Assembly (NCBI GenBank): GCA_025594325.1
Contig: JANHCV010000012.1
Location: forward strand, 248,001-312,000
Direction: 5' to 3'
DNA length: 64,000 nucleotides
Source of the DNA: Blastocladiella emersonii ATCC 22665
Taxonomy: Eukaryota > Blastocladiomycota > Blastocladiomycetes > Blastocladiales > Blastocladiaceae
Part shown: in pieces, positions 16,960 through 26,730 of the stretch
Layout: every line of letters begins with the position of its first letter
How positions within the stretch are numbered: the stretch's first letter is position 1
Made by a program: the position numbers and the translations under genes
The notes under the pieces: generated by a model
Told to the model about the DNA's origin: nothing
Seen by the model: the letters and a program-made list of their open reading frames with translations, nothing else
Database searches by the model: none

Positions 16960-17395
16960 GGGAGGGCCCAGGTCACGGTTTGAGCGGATTGTGACCTCGG
17001 CCTCTGCTGGCGCCCAAGTCGGGGTCATGGGGGGGGTGGAGGTCAGGTTCTTTGCCCTCAGTCGTGTCCCAGGTCACGGTTTGAGCGGATTGTGACCTTG
17101 GCCTCAACTGGCTCCCAAGTTGAGCTCATGGGGGGTTCGTGACCTCGGCCTCTGCTGGCGCCCAAGTTGGGGTCATGGGGGGGGTGGAGGTCCGGTTCTT
17201 TGCCCTCAGTCGCGTCCCAGGTCACGGTTTGAGCGGATCGTGACCTCGGCCTCAACTGGCTCCCAAGTTGAGCTCATGGGGGGTTTGTGACCTCGGCCTC
17301 TGCTGGCGCCCAAGTCGGGGTCATGGGGGGGGGGGGGGGGGGTGGAGGTCCGGTTCTTCGCCCTCAGTTGCATCCCAGGTCACGGTTTGAGCGGA
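16960..17395. repeat. Degenerate tandem repeat of about 150 bp in the right arm
   Basis: CCAGGTCACGGTTTGAGCGG recurs at about 16970, 17070, 17217 and 17373, each followed by versions of GACCTCGGCCTCTGCTGGCG and a G-run. A poly-G tract at about 17325-17342 has expanded. No gene is seen. Confidence 0.75.
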
Positions 17396-17399
17396 TCGC

Positions 17400-17600
17400 C
17401 TGACCCCCCAACCTGACCCCCTGACCTGGCACCCCCGACCCTCCTTGACCCGGCACCCCCAACCTGGCACCCCTGACCTGGCACCCCCGACCCTCCTTGA
17501 CCCGGCACCCCCAACCTGGCACCCCCGACCCTCCTTGACCCGGCACCCCCGACCCTCCTTGACCCAGCACCCCCGACCTGGCACGTCCCTTCCTGCTAAG
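17400..17600. repeat. C-rich short tandem repeat in the right arm
   Basis: Repeated ACCCCCGACCCTCCTTGACC and ACCTGGCACCCC units with strong strand asymmetry (one strand almost without G). It is non-coding. Confidence 0.75.
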
Positions 17601-17650
17601 ACGCTGCCTGCTAAGACGCTCCCCTGCCCTGACCCCGTACCCTGACCCTC

Positions 17651-18183
17651 TGTCTTTGATTAATACATTGATTAATACATTGATTAATACATTGATGCTG
17701 CTAAGACGCTCCCCTGCCTTGACCCCCGTACCCCAACCTCTTGTCTTTGAAAGTCCCGTTTTTTACTACAGAAACCGTGGTTTGTATAGTACTCTGACTG
17801 TTTCATAGCAAAAAACGGGACTTTTACGGTGATAGCTTCATAGCAGTTGCTTGCGGCAGGTGGTCAGGGACAGGATCGGGGACGGGATCGGAGACTTGAT
17901 CATGGGTTGGCTCATGGATCAGCTCGGGGTCCCTGCTAAGACGCTCCCTCGCCGACCCCCCGTACCCTGACCCTTGTCTTTGATTAATACATTGATTAAT
18001 ACATTGATGCTGCTAAGACGCTCCCCTGCCTTGACCCCCGTACCCCGACCTCTTGTCTTTGAAAGTCCCGTTTTTTACTACAGAAACCGTGGTCTGTATA
18101 GTACTCTGACTGTTTCATAGCAAAAAACGGGACTTTTACGGTGATAGCTTCATAGCAGCCGCTTGCGGCAGGTGGTCAGGGAC
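17651..18183. repeat. Duplicated hairpin-bearing unit in the right arm
   Basis: A unit of about 210-220 bp occurs twice (17651-17871 and 17975-18183). Each begins with TTGATTAATACA repeats and contains a perfect 15-bp stem, AAAGTCCCGTTTTTT facing its complement, at 17750-17824 and 18062-18136. The 45-bp loop contains a smaller palindrome (AAACCGTGGTTT in the first copy, one base changed in the second). Confidence 0.8.
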
Positions 18184-18404
18184 GGGCTCGGGGGTCAGGT
18201 CAGGGACGGGCTCGGGGGTCAGGTCAGGGACAGGCTCGGGGGTCAGGTCAGGGACCAGACCAGGGAACTCTGTCAGTGGGTAGCCGCAGCTGCGCTGCTC
18301 TTCGTCTCGCTGCGCTCGCCGGCCGCCGCCGACCGCTCAGGGTAAGCAATGGTCAGGGACCAGCTCGGGGGTCAGGTCAGGGACGGGCTCGGGGGTCAGG
18401 TCAG
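18184..18404. repeat. Short G-rich tandem repeats next to the right terminus
   Basis: Repeated GGGACGGGCTCGGGGGTCAG units. They are non-coding and similar in style to the left-arm G-rich repeats. Confidence 0.6.
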
Positions 18405-18644
18405 GGACTCACTCCTCGACCACTCGCCCCTCCCTTCCGCCCACCCTCCCGCCCACCTGCTTCGGCCTTCGGCCTCCGATCCGGGTGGCGAAATCCCTAA
18501 GGATATCGCTATATTCATTATGAGTCACTTGGGGTAAGCAATGAGATATCACGTGGGTTAGCCCGGGTGGATAGAGTCCAGAGGCGAAGTCCCTAAGGGC
18601 AGCCGCGTGCCGTATCCCTATAGGGATACGGCATGAAGAATGAG
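18405..18644. repeat. Right terminal inverted repeat
   Basis: Reverse complement of the left terminus at 5168-5440, block by block. It carries one GCTTACCCCAAGTGA unit where the left end has three. GAATGAG at 18638-18644 mirrors CTCATTC at 5168-5174. Confidence 0.85.
18608..18633. repeat. 26-bp perfect palindrome in right terminus
   Basis: Identical to the palindrome at 5180-5205 although the surrounding repeat has diverged, which suggests selection or recent homogenisation. Confidence 0.85.
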
Positions 18645-18732
18645 ATGAGGGTTGTGTTCGCTGCGGATCATGTTCACTGGTCTTGCGGGCGGGTAGAAAC
18701 AATGACATTTATTTATGCTCGACGCACGTGCA

Positions 18733-19013
18733 AGTTGGAGTAATCGCTGTGTGATGGCACATGCGTTTTAGTCCACTCTCGCTTCCCTTCTTCAGGTTAT
18801 GAGCCCTGAATTCGATTCCGTCTGCGCTCGATATTCGTCTCGTCGTCTGTCGCCCCTCACGCTCCATCGCAACGGACCCACGAAAGGTTCGGGAGCAAGC
18901 TCCATGACAGCAGACCCACGGACAGGTTTGGGAGCTCGAGTGAGGGGGAGAGTTGGATTAATCGCTGTATCATGGCACATGCGTTTTAGTCCACTCTCGC
19001 TTCCCTTCTTCAG
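18733..19013. repeat. Two direct copies of a 63-bp sequence flanking the element's right side
   Basis: 18733-18795 and 18951-19013 share GGCACATGCGTTTTAGTCCA and continue to CTTCCCTTCTTCAG. About 155 bp lie between them. This could be a host repeat or solo remnants; it is not similar to the element termini. Confidence 0.75.
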
Positions 19014-19041
19014 TGCAAGCCCAATCCCCGCCGTAAAATGA

Positions 19042-19516
19042 TCAATCGAGGTGACGCAAAGCGATGAGAAATACAGGAGAGATCGCAGTCGTCATGAGTG
19101 AAACGCGGCGGAGCTCACGGAGTTGGCACTGTGCGGCGCGCGCTGTGTCTGCGCCGAACTTACGCAAGGCACTGCGCGCCATCTTCGCAAACCATTTCGC
19201 GTCTTTGACGCCATCGAGCGCGCCGTTGGGTACAAGTTCCCAAAACTTGAGCAACAACAAGCGCCCAAATGCAGGCAGCTGAAGGCTCGCGTGTGGCAAC
19301 AACAAAGGAGCGGGAAGCGACGCAGACAGCGGTGTGAGGCTGCGCCAACTTAAGAAACGACATGATGACCGAGTTGGGAAGCGCGACAAGCATGGTGGGA
19401 GTTGGGCTCCCCGCCGGGCCCACTGGCAGCGGCGTGGAACCCGCGTCCACATCACCTGTGTCGCCTGTAAAGTTCGCAAACCTTCGCGCGACAAGCGTGT
19501 CGGAGCGAGAAACCAT
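19042..19516 (-). pseudogene. Degenerate coding-like fragment
   Basis: Overlapping minus-strand frames give short plausible peptides (WFAKMARSALRKFGADTARA, MLVALPNSVIMSFLK) that switch frame. It may be a remnant of a host membrane gene. It cannot be assigned. Confidence 0.25.
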
Positions 19517-19557
19517 ACATTTATGCTACAGAGAAAGCACCAAATCTACCCGCTCAC

Positions 19558-20735
19558 TCACACGTCGTCCTCTAACTTGGCGCGCATCGCAAGCAGCCTG
19601 GCGAGGCGCTCCTCAGAGATGGCGTCCTGGCCGGGCTTGAGCACCTGGATCGACTCGCCGTCCACCTCCTGCAGCAGCTGTTCGAGGATCGCGTTGAACT
19701 CGGCCGCCTGCTCCTTGCCGTCGCCGTCCTCCTCGGTGTCAGCGACCGCTGCGGCCGTCGTGGGCGCGCTGCTGCTGCTGGCCGCGGCGGCATCTGGCTC
19801 CGAGCTCGACCCAAGCCCCGTCTTGTCGTTGAGCTTGCCCTGGCCAATGACCATCTTCTCGAGCTGGCGCTTGGACTGGGCGCGCTCGTAGACCATCTGC
19901 TCAAACTCGGAGATGAACCGGAACACTGTCACTGGGCGATCCTGTCCCATGCGGTGGGCGCGATCCATGGCCTGGAGGTCGACGGCGGGGTTGTCGGACG
20001 AGTCGAGGAGGACCACCGTGTCGGCGGCGACCAGGTTGAGCCCGAGCCCACCGGCCTTGGTGCTGAGCAGGAACAGCTTGCACTCGGGGTCGTTGTGGAA
20101 CTTGGCAATCGCCGCCTTGCGCTCCTCGTGGCCGACAGACCCGTCGAGCCGCGCGTGGCCCCACCCCTTGGACTCGAGGTAGTACTGGACAATGGTCAGG
20201 AACGTCGTGTACTGCGAGAACAGGAGCACCTTGTGCTTCTGGTCGGCCTCGTCGACGAGCAGCGCGCGCAGGATCTGGTCCAGCAGCATCATCTTGCCCG
20301 ACCGCGCCACGAGCGAGGCCTCGGGCTCGTAGTCAATTGGGTACTCGGGGTGCGGGAACAGGAACGGGTGGCACGACAGACGCCGCACCGCCATGTACTT
20401 GTGGCGCAGCCCGACGCTCAGCTCGCGCGTCCGCGGCACGCGCACGTCGAGCGCCTCGAACTTGGCCGTCAGGTACTCGACCAGCGTGTTCTCGCGCACC
20501 GCCGTGAACAGGTCGCGCTGCTCGCGCGTCAGCGGCGCCGTCACCACCAGCTCCTTTTTCGGCGGGAGGTTCAGGTTCACGTCCGCCTTGACGCGGCGAA
20601 GCATGAAGGGGCCCAGGATCTGGTGCATCTTGGTCACAAGCTGATTCGTCAGCTGCAGGTTCAGGATCTTGTCGCGGTTCAGCTTGGTGCCCTCAAGCTC
20701 GAAATCGAACCACCCAAGGAACGAGTCTACACTGC
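19558..20735 (-). pseudogene. 5'-truncated LSH/DDM1-type SNF2 helicase (C-terminal half)
   Basis: The frame reads from about 20735 (VDSFLGWFDFELEGTK) through QILGPFMLRRVKADVNLNLP and the second RecA lobe. It has helicase motifs LDGSVGHEERK (IV region), STKAGGLGLNL (V) and QAMDRAHRMGQ (VI), then a low-complexity acidic/Ser tail. Motifs I-III and everything N-terminal are missing: immediately upstream lie a possible CTTGCAG acceptor and then the 3' end of the neighbouring F-box/LRR gene. The remaining frame has no stops. The sequence fits the same family as the gene at 1-488, so this may be a partial duplicate. A promoter or start is not visible; a recent rearrangement or a gene continuing by an unusual exon is possible. 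Confidence 0.7.
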
Positions 20736-20803
20736 AAGTCCCCCTGCTCCAGGCGTGCGTCGCGCCGAGTGGTTGAGGCGACGATCATCTAGAAACACAT
20801 TTC

Positions 20804-20809
20804 TTTATT
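20804..20809 (-). terminator. AATAAA polyadenylation signal for the F-box/LRR gene
   Basis: AATAAA on the minus strand about 80 bp downstream of the LRR stop codon, at the junction with the truncated helicase fragment. Confidence 0.55.
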
Positions 20810-20887
20810 GATCAACTCCGCGTTGCTCGCCTGGAAAACATAAAGACGAGGGCGAGTGGTCGATGCGGCTGCGCAACAAATGGCCGG

Positions 20888-22340
20888 TTACGGCATGAAG
20901 CGGTGGCGCGGGAGCAACGCCTGGTATTCGGACATATCGAAAGGCTCGCTGGTCTCTACGCTGTAGACAGGCTGAATCTGCAGAACGTCGACGCTCCTGG
21001 GTAAGCTACGGATGAGACGGTTGATGCTCGCGCGACTGAGCACCGCGCCAACCATTGCCCACCCCTTGATTGCGGGCGGGATGTTGGCAAGAATAGCAGC
21101 GAGTCCGACGTCGCGAAGATTGACCTTGCTCATTGAGAGGAGCAGAAGCGAGTGAGGAAGCACCCGTGCCAGCTCAATGAGGCCCATGTTTTCATCGCTA
21201 GCCCGGTTGCCAGAAATGTCAAGGAAGAGGAGCTGTGGAGGTAAGAAACGTGCCAATGCGACGAATCCGGCATCGGAAATTTCGTTGTCGGCGACGTCGA
21301 GCCGCTCTAGACTGGAGGGAAGCCGCGGAGCGAGGGCGGCCAGTCCGTCAGAGTCAAACATGGTATACTTGAGCTGAAGCTCCTTGAGGCCTTGCGGGAG
21401 GTGTTCGGCCAAAACCGCTGCGGCGCGAGCCGGTAGGGCAGTGAAATTGAGGATCAGCGTGGTGAGCGAGGACGGGAGCGCGCGAAGTAGGCGTTTGACA
21501 TCTGGCACAGAGCGAATGCGGCAAAACTCGAGGTTGAGCTGCTTGAGTCGCAGCGGAAAGACAATGCGCTCAAAAGACTTGGCGCCGTGGCCCAGCCAAG
21601 CTTCGCCGACAATGAGCTCAGTGACAGTCTCTGGTAGCCGGAGCGCATGGAAAATGGGAAAGGTAATGCCGCAACATCTGAGCTCGACCCGGGTGACCTG
21701 CGCACCAGCCATGGCTTGGGCAAGCGTGGTCGCCCCAACCGCGGTGATGCGCTCGCGGTTGAGCTTCACGCACGTCTCCGTCCCAGCAAGATTCGCAGGA
21801 AGCAGTTGCTGAATCCGTGCATCGCCCGGAGGCTCAGCCCGGGGAGAAAATGGCTACGTGGACCAAGGGAGCGAATCAGTTGGACCCAATTCCTGCTCAA
21901 GCTACGTGCTTCCAGTGAAACGTACGTAGAAGCCCTCCTCGTCTTCGAGCTCAATGGGGCAAAGTCCGTTAAAGTGCACCTGGACCGAGGACGCGACGCG
22001 ACACTCGGGCAATTTGAGACCTGAGCGGCGCCACCAGTCGAGCGACTCGTAAGGCATCTCGTCGCCAAGCACGGCCTCCGTGTAAACGAGTGGACGGCCC
22101 GAGCGGCGCCACGCGTCCAGGACGTTGATCTGCGTGAAGAGTAGCATTGTCTATGGAAACTGAAAGCATCTGATGCTGGACAGCGCGGTGAACGCAGGGC
22201 GCCCTCGCGCGCGGGAAGACCTGCGAATACTGCGACAGCTCCCAAACGTCGTTTGGGCAGAACAGTGCAACCGCGGCGCACAAGATGCGCTCGAAGACCA
22301 AGTCAGGCAGTGCAGGTAGTCGTTTGTCCCTTTGCTCCAT
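20888..22340 (-). pseudogene. F-box/LRR family gene with one frameshift
   Basis: Same architecture as the intact paralogue at 55.2-56.7 kb. Exon 1 runs 22340-21926 (start MEQRDKRLPALPDLVFERIL, an F-box-like helix set), then LNVLDAW/LDWWRRSGL-type motifs; exon 2 runs 21853-20888 with LRRs. The intron 21925-21854 has a GTACGT donor and CACGTAG acceptor. Exon 1 length is not a multiple of three: the frame shifts near 22128 between SVSIDNATLHADQ and INVLDAWRRSG, where paralogues read continuously. Otherwise both exons are open. Either one base was gained or lost recently, or there is a sequence error. F-box proteins recruit substrates to SCF ubiquitin ligases through their repeats. Confidence 0.65.
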
Positions 22341-23967
22341 GTGCTCGATGTTAATCGCTCGCGGAGAGGAGAGCGGCTGACGTCGCGCTGCCAGCTCCAC
22401 GTTGGCTGGGCGGCAAGCGTGACGCCACTGTTCTGCACGTGCACATGACCTTCGCGCTAAGGCCTCGACGGCGAGCGCGCCAACCGTGCCGCTGCCAGCA
22501 ACGAGCTTGCTTTGCAACTGAGCGCTTGATACCAACTCGTTTACTTGACGCGACACATCCGGCGGAGACAACCACGCCAAAACCTAGGCGGTCACGCACT
22601 TTAGTTGACGTCGCCCGGAGCCACCCCTTCACTCAAAAATTACTAGCGTCCTGCGGGCGTCTTAAGCAACAAGCTCTCTAACTTCTTTCCGATCGTTTGC
22701 GAAGTGATGGACTATCTTTGCGAAATGATGGACTATCTTTGGTGCACGGTGGTCAAACGAGGAACGTGTCTCCGATCTGCTTGTAGTCGCGCTCGCGATC
22801 CACGTCCCGTCTCGATGAGCAGCGCGTGATCGGAGCGTCAGCTGTCCGGCATACCACTCGAGCGCGCCCCTGCCTGCTCGACCGCGATCCGCAAGGCAGT
22901 GTGGCTGCCCCGGTGCCAGGCGGTGGCCAAGGCCTCGCCAGTCGTGCTCGGCCCGGCGTTGCCGCCGCCCGCCCGGCCTGATCCGCCGCCGCCGCGGCGG
23001 GCGCCCCTCACCCGCGCGAAGCGCGCGGCCAATGGCTACGCACCGTGCTGCCTTGCCCCGCTCGCTGACCCTGACGATGGCTGCTGCGCCGCGGGAAACC
23101 CGCGGCGAAAGGCAGTGGCCCTTGCTGACGCAGCGGTGGCCCGCTGACACAACAGCGGAACCCTCGCTGCGCACCCGGCCCTCCGACCAGCATTCGGGAT
23201 CCCCGTCAACGACGACGGCTCCCTGCTGACCGTCAGGCCGGCCCTGACCCTTTTTGACCCCCTGCATGGCTCGTGGATCGACGCCCGCGTCGCCCCGCGA
23301 CTCGGCGACTGGCAAGTCGCTGAGGACCCTGGCTTCCCACCAGGGCCGCCGTAGCGCATCCCTGCACCACCGGGCGCGTCTGGACTAGCCCTAGTCTAGC
23401 TCGCGCCTGGAGGGTGTGCGGCGACATGCGCTGAGCTGCGGAGCACGCTCACACGCTCCGCTACCACCAGGTGGGTCGAGATTTGGGGCAGCCGGGTTGG
23501 AGGGTTCTTGGCCTCGGGCTGGTCTCCCTGCCAGCCTCCCTGCCTCCGCGCGCGCCCAGCCCCATAGGTTTTTCTCCTGTTGTGCTGCCGTTCGTGAGCT
23601 CTGTTTGGTGACTGTGTGGTGACGATGAGTCGTTTTTTGTCTTTCCTTTGCAATTTTCCTCCTCTAGCACGTGAACACATCTGGGCGAATTTTCAAAAAA
23701 AAAAAAAAAACGCTTGAGCGCGCCCGGCGGTCGCTCAGCGTTGACGTGTTCGTCAAGGTGAGCACAGCCCACGTTGAAGGTAGTTAAGGACTTCCACGAC
23801 TTGGCCAAGTCATGAGACGCGCTGCGCCACACAACCACCCGCCTGGTGTTTCTTGTCACTCCCATGGGCGCGGAGACTCCTCACTGAGCGAATTATATCA
23901 CGAAACAAAACAAAACACCATGTATTGTGTTTGAGCTGGCTCGTGAGGAGACTTGGAGACTTTAAGT
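22341..23967. other. Long intergenic stretch without a supported gene
   Basis: Only mixed short frames are seen. Notable details are a doubled 21-bp unit near 22700-22742 (GATGGACTATCTTTG), a GC-rich block at 22900-23350 and a run of about 16 A near 23695. The poly-A might mark an old retroposed transcript end. Confidence 0.4.
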
Positions 23968-25130
23968 TCAGCGAAACCACAACACGAAAAGAGCTCGCCC
24001 GAAATTGATAAGGAGTGCGATCAAGGCCAAGGCAAGTTGCGTGTTGTTTACCAGGGCGATTTTGATTGGGACGGCCTCCACCGTAATGACTTGAGTCAGG
24101 CTTGGCCTGACATCATGCACAGCTGAAACGAACAGCGGGAAAGCGAGTGCTGCAGCTACTGAAAGCCAGAGGAGGATCCAAACAAACAGTCTGATCCTGG
24201 TCATGAAGGTCGCCCAAGTCGTTGATCTGCAACTCATGATCAACGCGTAGATACCGCCAAAGAACATGAAGGCCTGGACGACACAGTTGAGCCCAATGAA
24301 CACGATGATCACGATGCGATTGAAAACCGCCAATGCTTTCCAGTGGTCCTGCACGAGACTTCGCAGTTCCCACGCCGCATAGAGAGAAAACACGGGTATC
24401 GCAAACAAGCAGTTTCCAAAGCCGTAGGCTGATACTTGGGTCAACCAGTGATACTTTGGTGCAGGATCGGCATCAGGTTCAACGTTGGCCTCCGGCCTGG
24501 GGCCGCGATTGAACCACTCACTAATCCTACAATGGTCTACAAGACTTGAAGTCTTAGTCTCCTCTGAGCATTTCGCCAGGCAGTTTTGAGATCAGTACCT
24601 CGCTCATTCAAATTTTGAATAATGTCAACGGGCGATAACTCGTTTTCGAGCTCCAGTGAGACCAATTTGACAAAGAAAACAACAGCGAAGTTGGTAAAAC
24701 AAGTAGTCAGGACGATCCAAAGGTGGGCCAAGGTTTTTTCACCCAAGGGATTTGGATTCCTGGGCACAACCACGGCAAAAAGCCAGACCGCTTGCACAAG
24801 CTCCAGCACCAACGAGACCACGGTCAAGATGGTGGTGAAAGTTTTGGCTTGTGGTTGATCTGGATCGCTGCCACCGTCGTCCTTGGTGGCATCAGCTTTG
24901 CCGTACGTGGGCAAGCACAAGGCACAAGGCGACGACAGCAGGTACGGCAAGACCCGCTCCTTGATCCGCGGAGTGACATAAACCATGAGAAGTTGGAAGA
25001 AGAAGCCAACGATCGCGACGAAGACTCCAGGCCAGCCAAGGATGATGGGGTAGTGCTGGATGATTTCTTCAATGCTGCGGGAAGCCGTGGTCGTAGTGTT
25101 TGCCACAAGGTGTTGCGGAGTTTGATTCAT
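23968..25130 (-). CDS. Seven-transmembrane protein, unknown family
   Basis: Start MNQTPQHLVANTTTTASRS at 25130 (N-glycosylation-type sequons near the N-terminus). Hydrophobic segments are YPIILGWPGVFVAIVGFFFQ, TTILTVVSLVLELVQAVWLF, LWIVLTTCFTNFAVVFFVKL, GFGNCLFAIPVFSLYAAWEL, IVIIVFIGLNCVVQAFMFFG, LFVWILLWLSVAAALAFPLF and LALALIALLINFGRALFVLW. The two halves are in different frames. They join in frame if a 35-nt stretch 24598-24564 (GTACTG...CTCAG) is an intron, giving 375 aa; otherwise there is a frameshift. A GPCR-like receptor would fit size and topology, but I see no diagnostic motif. The intron would be unusually short for this genome. Confidence 0.6.
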
Positions 25131-25442
25131 GGTTGAGATTCATGTTGTCCCGGGAGAGCAGGGATCGCGCTCGCTCAGCCGCGGCACATGTACGCGTCGG
25201 TTGGCCCTGCACCGCACGATCGCTGTGCACCGCACCGCGGCGACGGTGTACGCTCGGGGCAGCTTGTTGTGAAAGCGACTCGCACCGCAACGAGGGCAAG
25301 GAGCAGCACGACCGCGCTATGCAGTGGAATCCGCCGCGCTGAACCCGTCACCAAAGGCAGCCAAATGATGTGGAAACGCTTTTATGCAATGATAACACGA
25401 CAGCAATGATGGGGAAAGCTAATGAGGAGATGTAGGCAAGCC
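25131..25442. other. Intergenic region between the 7TM gene start and the APRT gene end
   Basis: No supported gene. It should contain the upstream region of the 7TM gene and the 3' end of the APRT transcript. Confidence 0.4.
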
Positions 25443-26130
25443 CTAGTACTTGATGGGGGCGTAGACGGGGGCGTCGAGGACGGCGCGGGCGTTGAGGAAC
25501 TCGAGCTCGATGACGAAGAGGTACTCGAGGAGGTTGGCCTCGAGGCCGCGCACGAGCTGGCCAGCTAGAGAGCGAGCGGGATACGGTGAGCGGTCGGAGC
25601 GCTGAAAGTAAGTATGCGAGTGAAACGTACCAGCGCGGGCGGTGCCGCCGGTGGCAGCGAGGTCGTCGAGGATGACGACGTTCTGGCCGGGGGCGATGGC
25701 GTCGGTCTGGATCTCGAGCGTGTCCTATTCGTTACGCAAACGAAGGTCAGCCCAAGCTCAAGCCGCCGCACGAGTAGCGAGGGATACGCACCACGCCGTA
25801 CTCCTTCTCGTACGAGGCCTGCGAGACCTTGCCGGGGAGCTTGCCGGGCTTGCGGACGGGGACGAACGAGGCGCCGATGCGGAGGGCGAGGAGCGGGCCG
25901 AGGAGGAAGCCGCGCGAGTCGATGCCGACGATCACGTCGACCTTCTTGCCGAGGTTGAGCAGGTGCGAGGTGAGGTGCGCAGCGAGGGCCTCGAGGGCGA
26001 GCGGGTCGCGGAAGACGGGGAAGAAGTCCTTGAACTCGATACCGGCCTTGGGGAAGTCGGGGATGGTGGCGATGGCAGCGCGCACGCGGTCGAGGCCGTC
26101 GGGGTTGGGGGTGGTGGCGGCGGAGGACAT
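25443..26130 (-). CDS. APT1: Adenine phosphoribosyltransferase
   Basis: Three exons on the minus strand: 26130-25792, 25724-25631 and 25564-25443, with introns of 67 and 66 nt (donors GTGCGT and GTACGT, acceptors TAG). The product is 184 aa, the usual length. It starts [20 protein letters not shown]; the PRPP-binding loop is [16 protein letters not shown] and the family signature [18 protein letters not shown] is present. The enzyme salvages adenine with PRPP to make AMP in the cytosol. The frame is open upstream to an ATG at 26325, which would add 65 residues, so an alternative longer N-terminus is possible. The gene is divergent from the XPD gene. Confidence 0.93.
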
Positions 26131-26730
26131 GGTGGGGAGAGCTGGAGCGGGCACAGAAGCGACGGCGGCGGCGGCGTGCGAGGAGCGGCGGTACGCGGCG
26201 AGGAGCGGGTTCGCGGTGTCGTCAGTGACGGGAACGGGCGCGCGGACGACGCAGGCGTGGAGCAGGTGCGGGCCCCACGGATCCTCCTCGTGCGCGGCGG
26301 CAGACTGTGTTGGCGGGTAGTTCATCGCGGAGAGGTCCGTGCGAGAGAGACGAAGCGAGGACCGCCGCCGGACGACTTGGAGGCCCGCTCGCAGAGATCC
26401 GCGGGCCCGGCTCGGTCGCGCAAAAGGTTACATGAGACGCACGGGTGTTGTGGTATGACGACAGGAAGGGGAGAGGGGAGGGCCGGCGGGTGGGCCGCGC
26501 TTCCTGATAGCAGCGAGGAGCGGCGGAAGATTCCGGGCTGAGGGGGAGTGGCTGATGCATGGATGAAACGCGCGACCCGACTTCCGCCGCGGGCTGACAC
26601 GCGTCACCTGACGTGCGGTTTCGGCGGGATCCGACTCACTGCGCCGCGACGCGTCGCTCACTTCGTCCCTGAATCGCTCCCCGAAACCCCACGATTCCAT
26701 GAAGCAACTGCATGCAACACGCCCATCACC
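26131..26730. other. Divergent promoter region between APRT and XPD
   Basis: 600 bp separate two head-to-head housekeeping genes. The APRT-side 195 bp could be an N-terminal extension; otherwise no gene is seen. Confidence 0.5.

Larger units (their letters stand above)
5168..18644. mobile_element. Integrated polinton-like / PLV-type virus element (about 13.5 kb)
   Basis: The element is bounded by imperfect terminal inverted repeats of roughly 240-270 bp, each containing a 26-bp perfect palindrome near its outer end. The interior carries a capsid module (major capsid, penton-like, small virion-like protein), a packaging ATPase, a fibre-like protein, a DDE integrase and a tyrosine recombinase. 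Genes are intronless and tightly packed, mostly on the minus strand, with a shared upstream motif; both arms are repeat-rich and nearly gene-free. This combination defines polintons/Mavericks and polinton-like viruses. I found no protein-primed DNA polymerase, primase-helicase or adenovirus-type protease. Several in-frame stops suggest a non-functional copy. No convincing target-site duplication is seen, so the exact ends are uncertain by about 10-20 bp. Confidence 0.88.

Noticed and set aside
5150-18660. A 5-6 bp target-site duplication at the element ends
   Set aside because: I compared the bases just outside CTCATTC/GAATGAG and outside the palindromes and found no convincing match, so no duplication is claimed.
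1-20735. The virus element splitting one LSH gene in two
   Set aside because: For a minus-strand gene the N-terminal part should lie at the higher coordinate; here it is at the lower one and runs out of the window, so two copies or a rearrangement are needed.
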